From positions 930,001 through 994,000 of the forward strand of contig NZ_JAIUIE010000001.1 of NCBI RefSeq assembly GCF_020165495.1: a stretch of 64,000 bases of DNA, read 5' to 3'. The DNA is from Mesorhizobium sp. BR1-1-16 (GTDB taxonomy: Bacteria > Pseudomonadota > Alphaproteobacteria > Rhizobiales > Kaistiaceae). Position numbers and translations under genes: made by a program. The notes beneath the pieces are model-generated. The model was given only the letters and a program-made list of their open reading frames with translations. It was not told the origin of the DNA and did not search any database. Shown here in pieces: positions 19,669 through 28,338 of the stretch (position 1 is the stretch's first letter; each line of letters begins with the position of its first letter).

Positions 19669-20682
19669 TTGAACGCACAACAACATCCTCTCGAATCCGG
19701 CTACGGGGCCGCTTCGACGGCTGACGAGGTGATCCGCGGCGTTGATCTCTCCGGCAAGACGGCGATCGTCACGGGTGGGTATTCGGGCCTCGGTCGCGAA
19801 ACGGTTCGCGTCCTTCGGGGTGCCGGTGCGCGCGTGATAGTTCCGGCGCGCGATACGAATCGCGCCCGCGAGGCGTTGCGGCGGATCGAGGGCGTCGAGA
19901 TCTGGTCCACGGACCTTCTGGATTCCCGCTCGATCGCTGCGTTTGCGGCGCGCTTCCTTAACGAAAATGCGGCGCTCCATATCCTCGTGAACAGCGCCGG
20001 CATCATGGCGCTGCCTGAGCGCGAGCTGGATGCGCGCGGCTATGAACTCCAGTTTGCCACCAATCATCTTGGCCATTTCGAGCTGACAACCCGGTTACTC
20101 CCAGCGCTTCGGGCCGCGAAGGGCGCACGCGTGGTGTCGGTGTCCTCCCTCGGTCACCGCTATTCGCCGGTGCACTTCGACGATATCAACTTCGAGCATC
20201 GCGAATACGGACCGTGGCTGGCCTATGGCCAATCCAAGACCGCCAACATCCTTTTCGCGATCGAACTTGACGCGCGCGAGAAGGCAAATGGCATCCGCGC
20301 CTTTTCCCTGCATCCGGGATCGATCGCCGGGACGGGCCTTGAAAAGCATATTCCCACGAAGATGCTGATCGATGCGGGGGTGCTGGATGCCGAGGGCAAC
20401 CCGATCCGCGACCCGTCGCGCAATCTCAAGACAATCGAACAGGGCGCGGCGACCAGCGTCTGGTGCGCGACGAGTGCGCAGCTTGACGGGCTTGGCGGCC
20501 TTTATTGCGAAAACTGCGATGTCGCGGTCGCGATCGAGCCCGCTGGCGGCAAGAGCTCGATCGCCGAGGGTGTCCGGCCCACGGGCGGGGTCCGGTCGTT
20601 CGCTCTGGATCAGGTCGCGGCCAGTCGTCTCTGGGCGCTGAGCGAAACCATGATCAGCGCCGCAACCAACGCTCAGGAATAG
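19669..20682 (+). CDS. SDR-family oxidoreductase (retinol dehydrogenase/TIC32-like)
   Basis: Classical short-chain dehydrogenase of 337 residues, longer than the usual 250 and close to the WWOX/TIC32-like group. The cofactor motif is TGGYSGLG near residue 36, followed by NSAG near 110. The catalytic set is SVSSLGH (Ser), then YGQSK with Tyr and Lys near 183-187. The TTG start at 19669 (NAQQHPLESGYG) has GGGA 11 bases upstream; longer in-frame starts overlap the divergent promoter. It leads a three-gene operon with the aldo/keto reductase (10-base gap) and epimerase-like genes. The substrate is unknown. Confidence 0.87.
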   Translation: MNAQQHPLESGYGAASTADEVIRGVDLSGKTAIVTGGYSGLGRETVRVLRGAGARVIVPARDTNRAREALRRIEGVEIWSTDLLDSRSIAAFAARFLNENAALHILVNSAGIMALPERELDARGYELQFATNHLGHFELTTRLLPALRAAKGARVVSVSSLGHRYSPVHFDDINFEHREYGPWLAYGQSKTANILFAIELDAREKANGIRAFSLHPGSIAGTGLEKHIPTKMLIDAGVLDAEGNPIRDPSRNLKTIEQGAATSVWCATSAQLDGLGGLYCENCDVAVAIEPAGGKSSIAEGVRPTGGVRSFALDQVAASRLWALSETMISAATNAQE

Positions 20683-20692
20683 GAAAGTCATC

Positions 20693-21688
20693 ATGACATT
20701 GAACAAAAGGCGGCTTGGCAATCAGGGGCTCGAGGTCGGCGCGATCGGCCTGGGCTGCATGGGTATGAGCCAGTCCTATGGTCCGGCCGACGAGGCGGAA
20801 TCGATCGCGACCCTTCATCGAGCGCTGGAGCTGGGAGGCGATTTCTTCGACACGGCCGAGGGATACGGTCCCTTTACCAACGAGGAACTGCTCGGACGCG
20901 CCTTCCGGGATCGCCGCGATCAGGTGATCCTCGCCACCAAGATCGGTTTCCGCTTCGAAAATGGCCGACAGGTGGGTGCGGAAACGGATAGCCGCCCGGA
21001 AAGCATACGCAAGGCGGTCGAGGGCTCGCTCAAGCGGCTGCAGACCGACCATATCGACCTGCTCTACCAGCACCGGCTCGACCGGAAGGTGCCGATCGAG
21101 GACTTCGCCGGCACGGTCGGCGACCTGGTGCGCGAGGGCAAGGTCCGCTTCCTCGGCTTTTCCGAGATCGGCGCCGCCAATCTGCGCCGCGCCCACGCTG
21201 TCCACCCTGTTTCGGCGCTGCAGAGCGAATATTCCCTGTGGGAGCGCAATCTCGAACCGGACGTCCTGCCAGTGGTAGAGGAACTGGGCATCGGCCTGGT
21301 CCCATTCTGCCCGCTGGGGCGCGGATTTCTGGCCGGCGGTGTCAAGCGCGCGGAGGATTATCCGGAAGGGGATACGCGGCGTATCGACCCGCGCTATCAG
21401 GGCGCGAACTACGACGCCAACGTCAAGGCGGCGCAGATCGTTTTCGACATCGCCAAAGCAAAAGGTGCCAAGCCGGGGCAGATCGCGCTCGCATGGCTGC
21501 TGCACAAAGGCGATCACATCGTGCCGATCCCCGGCACCAAGCGCCGCACTCATCTGGAAGACAATATCGCCGCCGCCGCGATCCACCTTGATGCGGGCGA
21601 CATGAGCAAGCTCGACGATGCACTGGCGGCGGGGACCATTTCCGGCAACCGCTACCCCGACTTCGTCATGGCGACGATCGATCGCTGA
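20693..21688 (+). CDS. aldo/keto reductase (YajO/Tas-like subfamily)
   Basis: NAD(P)H-dependent aldo/keto reductase of 331 residues with a (beta/alpha)8 barrel. It begins with RRLGNQGLEVGAIGLGCMGM. The catalytic tetrad is visible: Asp and Tyr in FFDTAEGYGP near 54-63, Lys in ATKIGF near 84, and His in LLYQHRLD near 126. The C-terminal cofactor segment IPIPGTKRRTHLEDN is normal. AGGAAAG precedes the ATG. It is the second gene of the 19669 operon, 10 bases after the SDR gene. Reduction of a carbonyl compound is inferred from the family. Confidence 0.92.
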   Translation: MTLNKRRLGNQGLEVGAIGLGCMGMSQSYGPADEAESIATLHRALELGGDFFDTAEGYGPFTNEELLGRAFRDRRDQVILATKIGFRFENGRQVGAETDSRPESIRKAVEGSLKRLQTDHIDLLYQHRLDRKVPIEDFAGTVGDLVREGKVRFLGFSEIGAANLRRAHAVHPVSALQSEYSLWERNLEPDVLPVVEELGIGLVPFCPLGRGFLAGGVKRAEDYPEGDTRRIDPRYQGANYDANVKAAQIVFDIAKAKGAKPGQIALAWLLHKGDHIVPIPGTKRRTHLEDNIAAAAIHLDAGDMSKLDDALAAGTISGNRYPDFVMATIDR

Positions 21689-21716
21689 GCGGCAGCCTTT
21701 CCGGGAGTTTGGAAAA

Positions 21717-22754
21717 TTGGCGAATGACGAATTGGTGCTGGTCACGGGCGGGACCGGGTTCATCGCGCAGCACTGCATCCTGGTGCTGTTAGGCAGCGGC
21801 TATCGCGTGCGAGCCACAGTTCGTTCGCTGGCGCGCGAGGCGGAGGTGCGCGGCAACCTCAAGACGGGCGGCGTGGAGGCAGGCGACCGCCTGTCTTTTG
21901 TCGCGGCCGACCTGGGCGACGATCGTGGCTGGGCGGAGGCCGCCGCCGGCAGCGCGTATGTGCTGCACGGTGCGTCGCCCACGCCTTCGGGCGATCAGGT
22001 GGGGGAGGAAGACTGGATCAAGCCCGCTGTCGACGGCAATCTCCGCGTCCTGCGCGCCGCACGAGACGCTGGTGTCAGGCGGGTGGTCCTCACCTCGGCC
22101 TTCGGTGCGATCGGCGTCGGGCACAAGCCGATGCGCAGGCCGTTCGACGAAACCGACTGGAGCGATCTGACGGGGAGGGTCGCCCCCTATCAGAAATCGA
22201 AGACCCTTTCGGAACGTGCGGCATGGGATTTCATCGCGCGGGAAGGGGGCGCGCTTGAACTCGCCGCCATCAACCCGACCGCGGTTCTCGGTCCCGCGCT
22301 CGGACCCGATTTTTCCCATTCGATCCGCCTGATCAAAAGTCTGATGGACGGTCAGCCCGGTTGTCCAAAGATCAATTCCGGCTTTGTCGATGTGCGCGAC
22401 GTGGCCGACCTTCACCTGAGCGCCATGACCAATCCCGCCGCCAAAGGGGAGCGTTTTCTCGCGATTTCGGGCGAGAGCATGTGGATGATCGATGTCGCGA
22501 AGGTCTTGCGGGAGCGCATGGGAGCGGCGGCGCGCAGGGTGCCTTCGCGCGCGCTGCCCAATTGGCTGGTGCGCCTTGCGGCGCTTCGGGACCCCGCTGT
22601 GAAGGGCATCGTGCCGATGCTCGGTGTGAACTTGAACGCGACGAGCGAAAAGGCCCGGCGCATGCTGGGATGGGTTCCCCGGTCAAGAGAAGAGGGGATC
22701 ATCGCGACCGCACAGAGCCTTGTCCGGCTCGGCCTCGTCAAAGCGTCCGGGTGA
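21717..22754 (+). CDS. NAD(P)-dependent epimerase/dehydratase-type reductase (extended SDR)
   Basis: A 345-residue extended SDR of the dihydroflavonol-4-reductase-like group, which usually reduces carbonyls rather than epimerising sugars. The cofactor loop is VTGGTGFIAQHC near residue 8. The catalytic Tyr-Lys pair is in PYQKSK near 158-163. A substrate-side INPTAVLGPALG segment follows. The TTG at 21717 is preceded by CGGGAGTTT; the open frame extends back into the aldo/keto reductase gene without a ribosome site. It is last in the operon controlled from 19504-19669, 28 bases after the reductase. Confidence 0.87.
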   Translation: MANDELVLVTGGTGFIAQHCILVLLGSGYRVRATVRSLAREAEVRGNLKTGGVEAGDRLSFVAADLGDDRGWAEAAAGSAYVLHGASPTPSGDQVGEEDWIKPAVDGNLRVLRAARDAGVRRVVLTSAFGAIGVGHKPMRRPFDETDWSDLTGRVAPYQKSKTLSERAAWDFIAREGGALELAAINPTAVLGPALGPDFSHSIRLIKSLMDGQPGCPKINSGFVDVRDVADLHLSAMTNPAAKGERFLAISGESMWMIDVAKVLRERMGAAARRVPSRALPNWLVRLAALRDPAVKGIVPMLGVNLNATSEKARRMLGWVPRSREEGIIATAQSLVRLGLVKASG

Positions 22755-22814
22755 GCGAAGCGGCACAGGCGCATTGTGCGTTTGTGGCGCCGCCCCGGCG
22801 GCGCCAAGCACGCC

Positions 22815-23120
22815 TCATAGGACGTAGCCACCATCCATGGTGACGCTGGCGCCAGTCATGAAGGCCGCTTCGTCGCGCGCCAGGTAGGAGACAAGTCCGG
22901 CGACCTCTTCCGGCGTGCCAGTGCGCTTGAGAGCGGTGGCGCCAGCGGCGGCGGCATGGTCGAGGAGGCGATCCGTTCCGATGGGACCGGGCTGGACGTT
23001 ATTGAGGGTGATGCGGCGCGGGGCGAGGTCAAGTGCGACCCCCTTGACCAGCGCTGCCACGGCGCCCTTGCTCATCTGATAGGCGCTCACACCGGGAGAG
23101 CCGGCGCGGATTGCGGCGTT
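22815..23120 (-). pseudogene. C-terminal fragment of an SDR oxidoreductase
   Basis: The last 100 or so residues of a classical SDR are intact: SPGVSAYQMSKGAV with the catalytic YxxxK, NNVQPGPIGTD, and the C-terminal FMTGASVTMDGGYVL. The N-terminal half (Rossmann glycine motif, NNAG, catalytic Ser strand) is absent. The open frame continues upstream to 23270, but that part has no SDR similarity I can see, so the junction is placed near 23120. This is most simply a deletion remnant. It faces the end of the epimerase-like gene. Confidence 0.75.
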
Positions 23121-23427
23121 GCTTAACAGCAGGCTCAGCGCGGAATGCCTCAAAGCCCACTGGTTCATGGACCTTGCAGACGCAAGTGAAGAGCCGGAGG
23201 CTTGGAGAATAGACGATAGCGAGGTCGGATCCCCAGCGCGATCGATTACGACGTCCCTATCGACCTGCATAATCCCGAGGGCGCACGCGGCGCGTCATCG
23301 TGATCAGAGCCGGAAAACTCCACCACCGACAATCCAAAACTGGGGGCAGGGCGTGGGCTGTGATCTTCGTCGCGCAGCATCCAGACAGCCATCCGAAGCT
23401 ACGACATAGTCGAGGGTGATTGTTGGC
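23121..23427. other. 307-base region between SDR remnant and MarR gene
   Basis: No gene is supported. Short open frames on both strands have no recognisable domain or ribosome site. It probably contains the DNA that replaced the N-terminal half of the truncated SDR. Confidence 0.4.
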
Positions 23428-23850
23428 TCAGGGCGAGGCCGTATTTCTTGCCAATTTTGACAAAATCTCAAAGAGGATGTCACGCTCCACCTCTGAGATC
23501 GCCGCAAAAGAATGTTGCAGAACCTCGTGGTGAAGGCTCGCGCCTTTCTTGACCATTGCACCGCCGTGCGGGGTAAGGACATGGACGAGCACACGACCTC
23601 GGCCCTGCTGCCGTTCGACGAGTCCGGCCTGAAGCAGTCGGTTGACCAGCGTGCCGAATGCCTGGTCGGAGTTGAAGGTTAGTTCGGCGAGCCGGTGCAT
23701 CGAGGCCCCAGGATTGCGATCGATCTCGCGAAGCGCATTCCATTGAACCAGCGTGATCCCGATCGCGCTCAGCGCCGTATCGAGCGCGCGATGATGGCGG
23801 TGTTGAACAGCCTTGATCAGCAGGCCCAGCGTTTCAGCATCTGTTGACAT
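23428..23850 (-). CDS. MarR-family transcriptional regulator
   Basis: A 140-residue winged-helix repressor. N-terminal dimerisation helices (about 1-35) precede the DNA-binding core: ITLVQWNALREI, then HRLAELTFNSDQAFGTLVNRLLQ as helix-turn-helix, and the wing RGRVLVHVLTPHG. The C-terminal helix is ERDILFEILSKLA. The ATG at 23850 lies inside one arm of a long inverted repeat and has no clear ribosome site, so the start may be leaderless. It is divergent from an alpha/beta-hydrolase gene 57 bases away, its probable target, and likely represses both. Confidence 0.9.
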   Translation of the reverse strand: MSTDAETLGLLIKAVQHRHHRALDTALSAIGITLVQWNALREIDRNPGASMHRLAELTFNSDQAFGTLVNRLLQAGLVERQQGRGRVLVHVLTPHGGAMVKKGASLHHEVLQHSFAAISEVERDILFEILSKLARNTASP

Positions 23851-23885
23851 ATAAACATGTTTGTATAAACAAACGTATATGTCAA
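23844..23885. promoter_or_regulatory. 42-base inverted repeat, probable MarR operator
   Basis: TTGACATATA at 23844-23853 and its exact complement TATATGTCAA at 23876-23885 flank an inner repeat TGTTTGTATAAACA. The tract is strongly AT-rich against a GC-rich background and fills most of the 57 bases between the divergent MarR and hydrolase genes. The left arm overlaps the MarR start codon, as expected for autorepression. Confidence 0.8.
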
Positions 23886-23907
23886 TCGATCAATCGGGCC
23901 AGCCGCT

Positions 23908-24693
23908 ATGAAGAAGATGCAGGTTCTCGCCGGCTCTGCGGAGCTCGCATTCACGGATTTGGGCAACGGTGCAGCCATCCTCCTTCTCCACGGCGGAGCC
24001 GGGCCCGCATCGATGGTAGGGCTCGCAGAGGCGTTGTCGGCATCGCATCGGCTGATTCTCCCTGTCCATCCCGGCTTTGATGAGAGACCTCGGCCTGAAT
24101 GGCTCCACACCATCCATGATCTGGCCACGATCTATCTGGCTCTGATCGAGCGGCTGGATCTTCCACGCGTTACCCTTGTCGGAAACTCGGCGGGCGGCTG
24201 GATCGCGGCGGAAATGGCGCTTCGCCGGTCGCCGCGCATTGCCGGGATTGTTCTTCTCAATGCGGTCGGCATCGATCCGAAGCCGACAGGCAAGCCAATC
24301 GTCGATCCGCTGGGTGTGCCACCCGCCGAGCGAGCCACGCTGGCGTTTCATGATCCGGCGACCTTCGCAGCAGCCCCGCAGACCCCTGAAGCGTTGGAAA
24401 GGCTCAGGCGAAATCAGCAAGCTCTCATGGTTTATGCCGGCGATCCATTCATGCACGACCCGACGTTGCGTGACCGCCTAGCGCGTCTTGATGTGCCCGC
24501 AATGGTGCTGTGGGGCGCCAGCGATAGGATTGTGGAGATCGAATATGGCTTATCCTTCGCTGCCAGCATGCCGGGCGCCCGTTTTGAAACAGTCGCGGAA
24601 GCGGGTCACTTTCCGCAGATTGAGAAGCTCGATCTGACAAGCCGGCTGGTGGCTGAATTTGCGGACGGGCAGTCGCAATCAAAGCCCTTCTGA
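23908..24693 (+). CDS. alpha/beta hydrolase
   Basis: Soluble alpha/beta-fold hydrolase of 261 residues. The oxyanion loop is LLHGGAGPAS near residue 30. The nucleophile elbow is VGNSAGGW with Ser near 94. The acid is in LWGASDRIVEIEYG near 205, and the His is in EAGHFPQIEK near 233. The overall plan resembles MhpC/haloperoxidase-type C-C or ester hydrolases, but the substrate is not evident. The ribosome site is weak. It is divergent from the MarR gene and shares the 42-base inverted repeat, so induction by a small aromatic or phenolic ligand is plausible but unproven. Confidence 0.88.
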   Translation: MKKMQVLAGSAELAFTDLGNGAAILLLHGGAGPASMVGLAEALSASHRLILPVHPGFDERPRPEWLHTIHDLATIYLALIERLDLPRVTLVGNSAGGWIAAEMALRRSPRIAGIVLLNAVGIDPKPTGKPIVDPLGVPPAERATLAFHDPATFAAAPQTPEALERLRRNQQALMVYAGDPFMHDPTLRDRLARLDVPAMVLWGASDRIVEIEYGLSFAASMPGARFETVAEAGHFPQIEKLDLTSRLVAEFADGQSQSKPF

Positions 24694-25120
24694 CAGAGCC
24701 TTGCAAATAGCCTCCTGAGTATCGCGCGGTGATCAGGACGAGCCCCTTGAGCCGTGAACGTGTCCAGATCGTCTCGGCGCGCCAGGTGATGCCAGACGGG
24801 TTTTGGTGGATCGCCGCTCCACGCCAGAAATTGTCTCAGGTTATTTGTCGCTGGAAAGCGGCGCTGCGTCGGTAGCGCCCGAAAGGCGCCCAACATCCTT
24901 ACAAAAGCGGTCGTTTCACTGGGCGAGCAGATGGGCGAGCAGCCTTTTCTGCTTGGTCACGCGATTTCTATCGCGACCCGTATCTCTACCGGTGCCTGTT
25001 CGCCTCCTCGCAGTTCAAGATCGCGGTGCCTGCACCTTCGTCTGCTTTCATGAACCGGAGGGATCGCAGACCCTCGGTCGAGCGGACACGGGCAGAGGAA
25101 GGATTGCCGCCGGCCAGATG
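24694..25120. other. 427-base region between convergent genes, no supported gene
   Basis: Lies between the ends of the hydrolase and decarboxylase genes. A plus-strand stretch near 24940-25010 reads DFYRDPYLYRCLFASSQFK, which looks protein-like but has no start and no family I recognise. It may be decayed coding DNA. No repeat, RNA gene or terminator is evident. Confidence 0.4.
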
Positions 25121-26491
25121 TCAGCTCATTGTCTTGGCGGCCGTCATGACAGACTGTCTGGCGTCGATCAGCGCCTCGATCAGCATCTCGATGTCTGCCA
25201 TTTCGGTTCGCCACGACGATATGCTCAGCCGGAAAGCAGGGCGGCCTTGCCAACTGGTGGGGCTGAACCAGGTGCGGCCGCTGTCCAGCACCGCCTCACG
25301 CACCGCCAGGGTTTCGACATCGTCGGCGCAGCGGACAAGAACCTGATTGATGCAAACAGAGTTGACTACATCGAAGCCTTCTTCGAGCAGGCGACGGCCA
25401 AGATAAGCCGCATAGTCGCAATGGCGCTCGATGAGCGCAGCAACGCCGTCCCGCCCCAAGCTTCTCAACGCAGCCCAGATGGAAACGCCTCGCGGACGGC
25501 GCGAAAACTCCATCGTCATGTTTTTCTGCGAATCTGCGGCTGCGGAGAAATAGGCCGCGTCGCTGTTCATGGCCTGCGCCATCGCGTCACGATCACGGCA
25601 GATGGCGACGGCACAGTCATAAGGCGTATTGAGCCATTTATGGCCGTCGGTCGTCCAGCTGTCGGCTGCGTCTATGCCGGCCGTCAGGGCGCGTCGGTTG
25701 GAAGCGCGCGCCCACAAACCGAAGGCGCCATCGACATGGACCCACGCCCCCGCCGCTTTGGCGACGGGAATGACGGCTTCAAAAGGATCGAAAGCCCCCG
25801 TATTTACCTCGCCTGCCTGCAGACAGACGATCGTGCGATCGTCCAGCGCCGGCAGTCTTGCAGGATCGACGCGCCCCCCGTCGTCAGTGGGAATTTCGAT
25901 CACGCGGGCGTTCCCAAAGCCCAGCAGACGGACCGCTTTCCTGACGGAGATATGCGCGGTGGCGGAGAGCGCGATCCTGATCCCGGGCGAACCCGCCAAA
26001 CCGTCGCGATCGAAGTCCCAACCGGCCCGCGCTAGCAGCGTCCGGCGCGCAGCGGAGAGGCACGTGATCGTTCCGGTTGTCGCGCTGGTTCCGAAGCCGA
26101 CGCCACTCTCGCGGGGAAGATCCAGGATTTCGAGGATCCAGTGAGCCGCGACCTTTTCCACGGCTGCAGAGACCGGGGAAGTATCGTGCGACGACGCGCA
26201 CTGATCCCACGCCAAAACCATCCGGTCTATTGCCGAAGCCGCCGGAAGCGAGGCCCCGAGCACAAAGCCGAAATAACGCGGCCCATTGGAGGCGACCGTC
26301 GCAGGCGAGCCCGCTCCGTCGAACAGCGCCAGCGTGTCCGCGCCACCTCTACCCTTCGAGGGCAGCGGCTCGTCGAACAGCGCAAGGCCCGCGAGCGCCC
26401 GCGCGTCGGGAAATGGCCGACGCCGTGCCGCATCTCGAAGATAGGACGCGGCTCGTCGATCCGCTTCCGCCAGCAGGTCTTCTTCTGTCAT
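25121..26491 (-). CDS. PLP-dependent group II amino acid decarboxylase-like protein
   Basis: A 456-residue fold-type I enzyme of the pyridoxal-dependent decarboxylase family (glutamate, diaminobutyrate and aromatic amino acid decarboxylases). The PLP-binding Lys is in TTDGHKWLNTPYD near residue 290. The His stacking on the cofactor is probably that in SATAHISVRKA near 185. The Asp contacting the pyridine nitrogen is in WVHVDGAFGLW near 255. AAGGGGGG precedes the ATG. It lies 48 bases downstream of the AraC gene on the same strand, so the two may be cotranscribed. The substrate is unknown; some relatives are aldehyde synthases or lyases. Confidence 0.87.
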   Translation of the reverse strand: MTEEDLLAEADRRAASYLRDAARRRPFPDARALAGLALFDEPLPSKGRGGADTLALFDGAGSPATVASNGPRYFGFVLGASLPAASAIDRMVLAWDQCASSHDTSPVSAAVEKVAAHWILEILDLPRESGVGFGTSATTGTITCLSAARRTLLARAGWDFDRDGLAGSPGIRIALSATAHISVRKAVRLLGFGNARVIEIPTDDGGRVDPARLPALDDRTIVCLQAGEVNTGAFDPFEAVIPVAKAAGAWVHVDGAFGLWARASNRRALTAGIDAADSWTTDGHKWLNTPYDCAVAICRDRDAMAQAMNSDAAYFSAAADSQKNMTMEFSRRPRGVSIWAALRSLGRDGVAALIERHCDYAAYLGRRLLEEGFDVVNSVCINQVLVRCADDVETLAVREAVLDSGRTWFSPTSWQGRPAFRLSISSWRTEMADIEMLIEALIDARQSVMTAAKTMS

Positions 26492-26539
26492 TTGGCGCTG
26501 CCCCCCTTCCGCTATAATCTCGCTAGTTAGCTGCTCGTA

Positions 26540-27484
26540 TCAGGCGATAGCGCCGTCAAATTCCGTTCCGTCCAGGCCGGGCAATGCCTTCGTGTCGCGC
26601 GCATAACGAGCCGGCGAGACGCCGATTTCTCGCGTGAACGCAACACTGAAAGCGCTTGTCGAGCGGTATCCAATTTTACGGGCGATCTCCCCGACGCTCG
26701 CTTCCCTCTTGCGCAACAGGTTCCTTGCAACCGCCAACCGCCACGTCTTCAGATATTCGATCGGCGCCATGCCCACAGCCGTCTGAAACCGCTCATGGAA
26801 ACCTGATCGCGACATGCCAGCCTCCCGCGAGAGTTCGGCGACTGTCCAGCCACGTTCGGGCCGTGCGTGCATCACCCTGATCGCCATGGCCAGACGCTCG
26901 TCCGACAGACCCCGCACCAATCCCGGCAAATCCCCCAGTTCAGCGGCCGATCGCAACGCCTCGATCAGCAATACCTCCAGCAGGTGTCGCAGCATCACTT
27001 CTCGCGCCGGCTTGCCGCCCGCAGCCTCTTCCCCCAACAGTTGCATCAGCATGGGGAGCCGATGCTCGCCCCGCACCACAACCAGTTCCGGCAGCAGCGA
27101 GGCCAGCAACGTGGCGTCGTCGGACTGGAAAACGCAATAGCCGACAAGCGCCCGCATATCGACCAGTCCATTGACGCTGCCGACCCGATAATCACCATCC
27201 GGCAGGATGACCGGATCGATCACCATGTCCGCTTCCGCACTCGGCGCATCGCTCAGCATCATGAAGTTTTGCGCCGAGGGAATGAGGATGAAGTCGCCTG
27301 CACCCAAGATGACCTCTTCACCATTCTGACCCCTGTAGCGCAGTCTCCCTTGGAGCACGGCCGCATAATAGGGGTTGGGCGATTGGGTCCGCCTCACGCG
27401 CCAAGGCCCTGAGCCGGTGACGCATTTGGAAAATGGCGCGCCGGGTTGGAGCAGGCCGACAATCTCAGCCAAGGGATCAGACAT
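26540..27484 (-). CDS. AraC-family regulator with cupin_6-type sensor domain
   Basis: A 314-residue regulator of the same subfamily as the 18545 protein. It starts MSDPLAEIVGLLQPGAPF, has a cupin-like sensor to about residue 180, then two helix-turn-helix units (MSRSGFHERFQTAVGMAPI and GYRSTSAFSVAFTREIG). The ATG at 27484 gives the family-typical start; in-frame codons further upstream overlap the divergent promoter. It is head-to-head with the SDR gene at 27580 across 95 bases that contain a perfect 8-bp-arm palindrome, and 48 bases upstream of the decarboxylase gene. Confidence 0.9.
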   Translation of the reverse strand: MSDPLAEIVGLLQPGAPFSKCVTGSGPWRVRRTQSPNPYYAAVLQGRLRYRGQNGEEVILGAGDFILIPSAQNFMMLSDAPSAEADMVIDPVILPDGDYRVGSVNGLVDMRALVGYCVFQSDDATLLASLLPELVVVRGEHRLPMLMQLLGEEAAGGKPAREVMLRHLLEVLLIEALRSAAELGDLPGLVRGLSDERLAMAIRVMHARPERGWTVAELSREAGMSRSGFHERFQTAVGMAPIEYLKTWRLAVARNLLRKREASVGEIARKIGYRSTSAFSVAFTREIGVSPARYARDTKALPGLDGTEFDGAIA

Positions 27485-27552
27485 TTTGGACTCAGTCGAA
27501 AAAACTCTGGACGTCGCGATATAGAACGTCCAGCAGCCCGTGACCATCTTGG

Positions 27553-27572
27553 TCCTGTCAATCATGACAGGA
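27553..27572. promoter_or_regulatory. perfect palindrome TCCTGTCA-atca-TGACAGGA
   Basis: Two exact 8-base arms with a 4-base spacer, ending 7 bases before the SDR start at 27580 and overlapping its ribosome site. In this divergent AraC/SDR region it could be an operator blocking SDR expression, or a hairpin in the SDR leader. AraC proteins normally bind direct repeats, so a different repressor may use it. Confidence 0.6.
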
Positions 27573-27579
27573 TCATTCC

Positions 27580-28338
27580 ATGACTGAAGAAACACGCATC
27601 GCACTTGTTACCGGCGCCAATCAGGGCATCGGACTCCAAATCGCCAAGGACCTCGCCGCTCGCGGGCTCACCGTGCTCCTTGGCTCACGCGATCTCGGCC
27701 GTGGCAAGACTGCCGCCCAGTCGGTTACCGGCAATGTGCATGCCATCCAACTGGACGTTACCGATGATGCTTCGATCCGCGCCGCCGTTGCGCAGGTAGA
27801 GGAGACGTTCGGCCGTCTCGACATCCTGATCAACAACGCCGCGATCTCACGGGCAAATAGCTTGGAGAGCGAGTCTATGCAGGACTACACGAAGCGCTCG
27901 CGTGCCACGCTGATATCCGTGGACGAAGTGCGCACTATCTGGGAAACGAATGTGTTCGGGGTTCTGGCCGTCACCCAGGCCTTCGTCCCACTGCTGCGAA
28001 AATCACGGGCGGCCCGTATCGTCAATGTGTCGAGCGGTCTCGGCTCCCTCACCACGATGTCGACGGCCAATCCCTACCGCGCGATCTTCAACCCGGGCTA
28101 TGCTGCTTCAAAGACCGCGCTCAACGCCATTACGATCGCCTTCGCAATCGATCTCGAAGACGGGGGGATCAAGGTCAACGCGGTAACACCCGGTTTCACC
28201 AGTACGGCTCTCAACAATTACGAGGGGACCGAGACCGTCGAACAGGGTGCCGCCGAAGCCGTTCGCGTCGCACTTCTCGGTAGCGAAGGTCCAACGGGCA
28301 CGTTCACGGCGTCGATCAGCGAAGAGCTGCCCTGGTAA
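27580..28338 (+). CDS. SDR-family NAD(P)-dependent oxidoreductase
   Basis: Classical SDR of 252 residues. The cofactor motif is TGANQGIG near residue 12, with INNAAIS near 85. The catalytic Ser is in NVSSGLG near 148 and the YAASK pair is near 170-174. An insertion between residues about 95 and 120 resembles carbonyl reductases of the CBR1 type. It is divergent from the AraC gene at 26540, its likely regulator, and followed by a hairpin at 28348. Reduction of a small ketone or aldehyde is the family-level expectation. Confidence 0.92.
   Translation: MTEETRIALVTGANQGIGLQIAKDLAARGLTVLLGSRDLGRGKTAAQSVTGNVHAIQLDVTDDASIRAAVAQVEETFGRLDILINNAAISRANSLESESMQDYTKRSRATLISVDEVRTIWETNVFGVLAVTQAFVPLLRKSRAARIVNVSSGLGSLTTMSTANPYRAIFNPGYAASKTALNAITIAFAIDLEDGGIKVNAVTPGFTSTALNNYEGTETVEQGAAEAVRVALLGSEGPTGTFTASISEELPW

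Noticed and set aside
24803-26035. A 410-codon plus-strand frame opposite the PLP decarboxylase gene
   Set aside because: Low-complexity translation without domain motifs, mostly antisense to a gene with a clear PLP-Lys motif.
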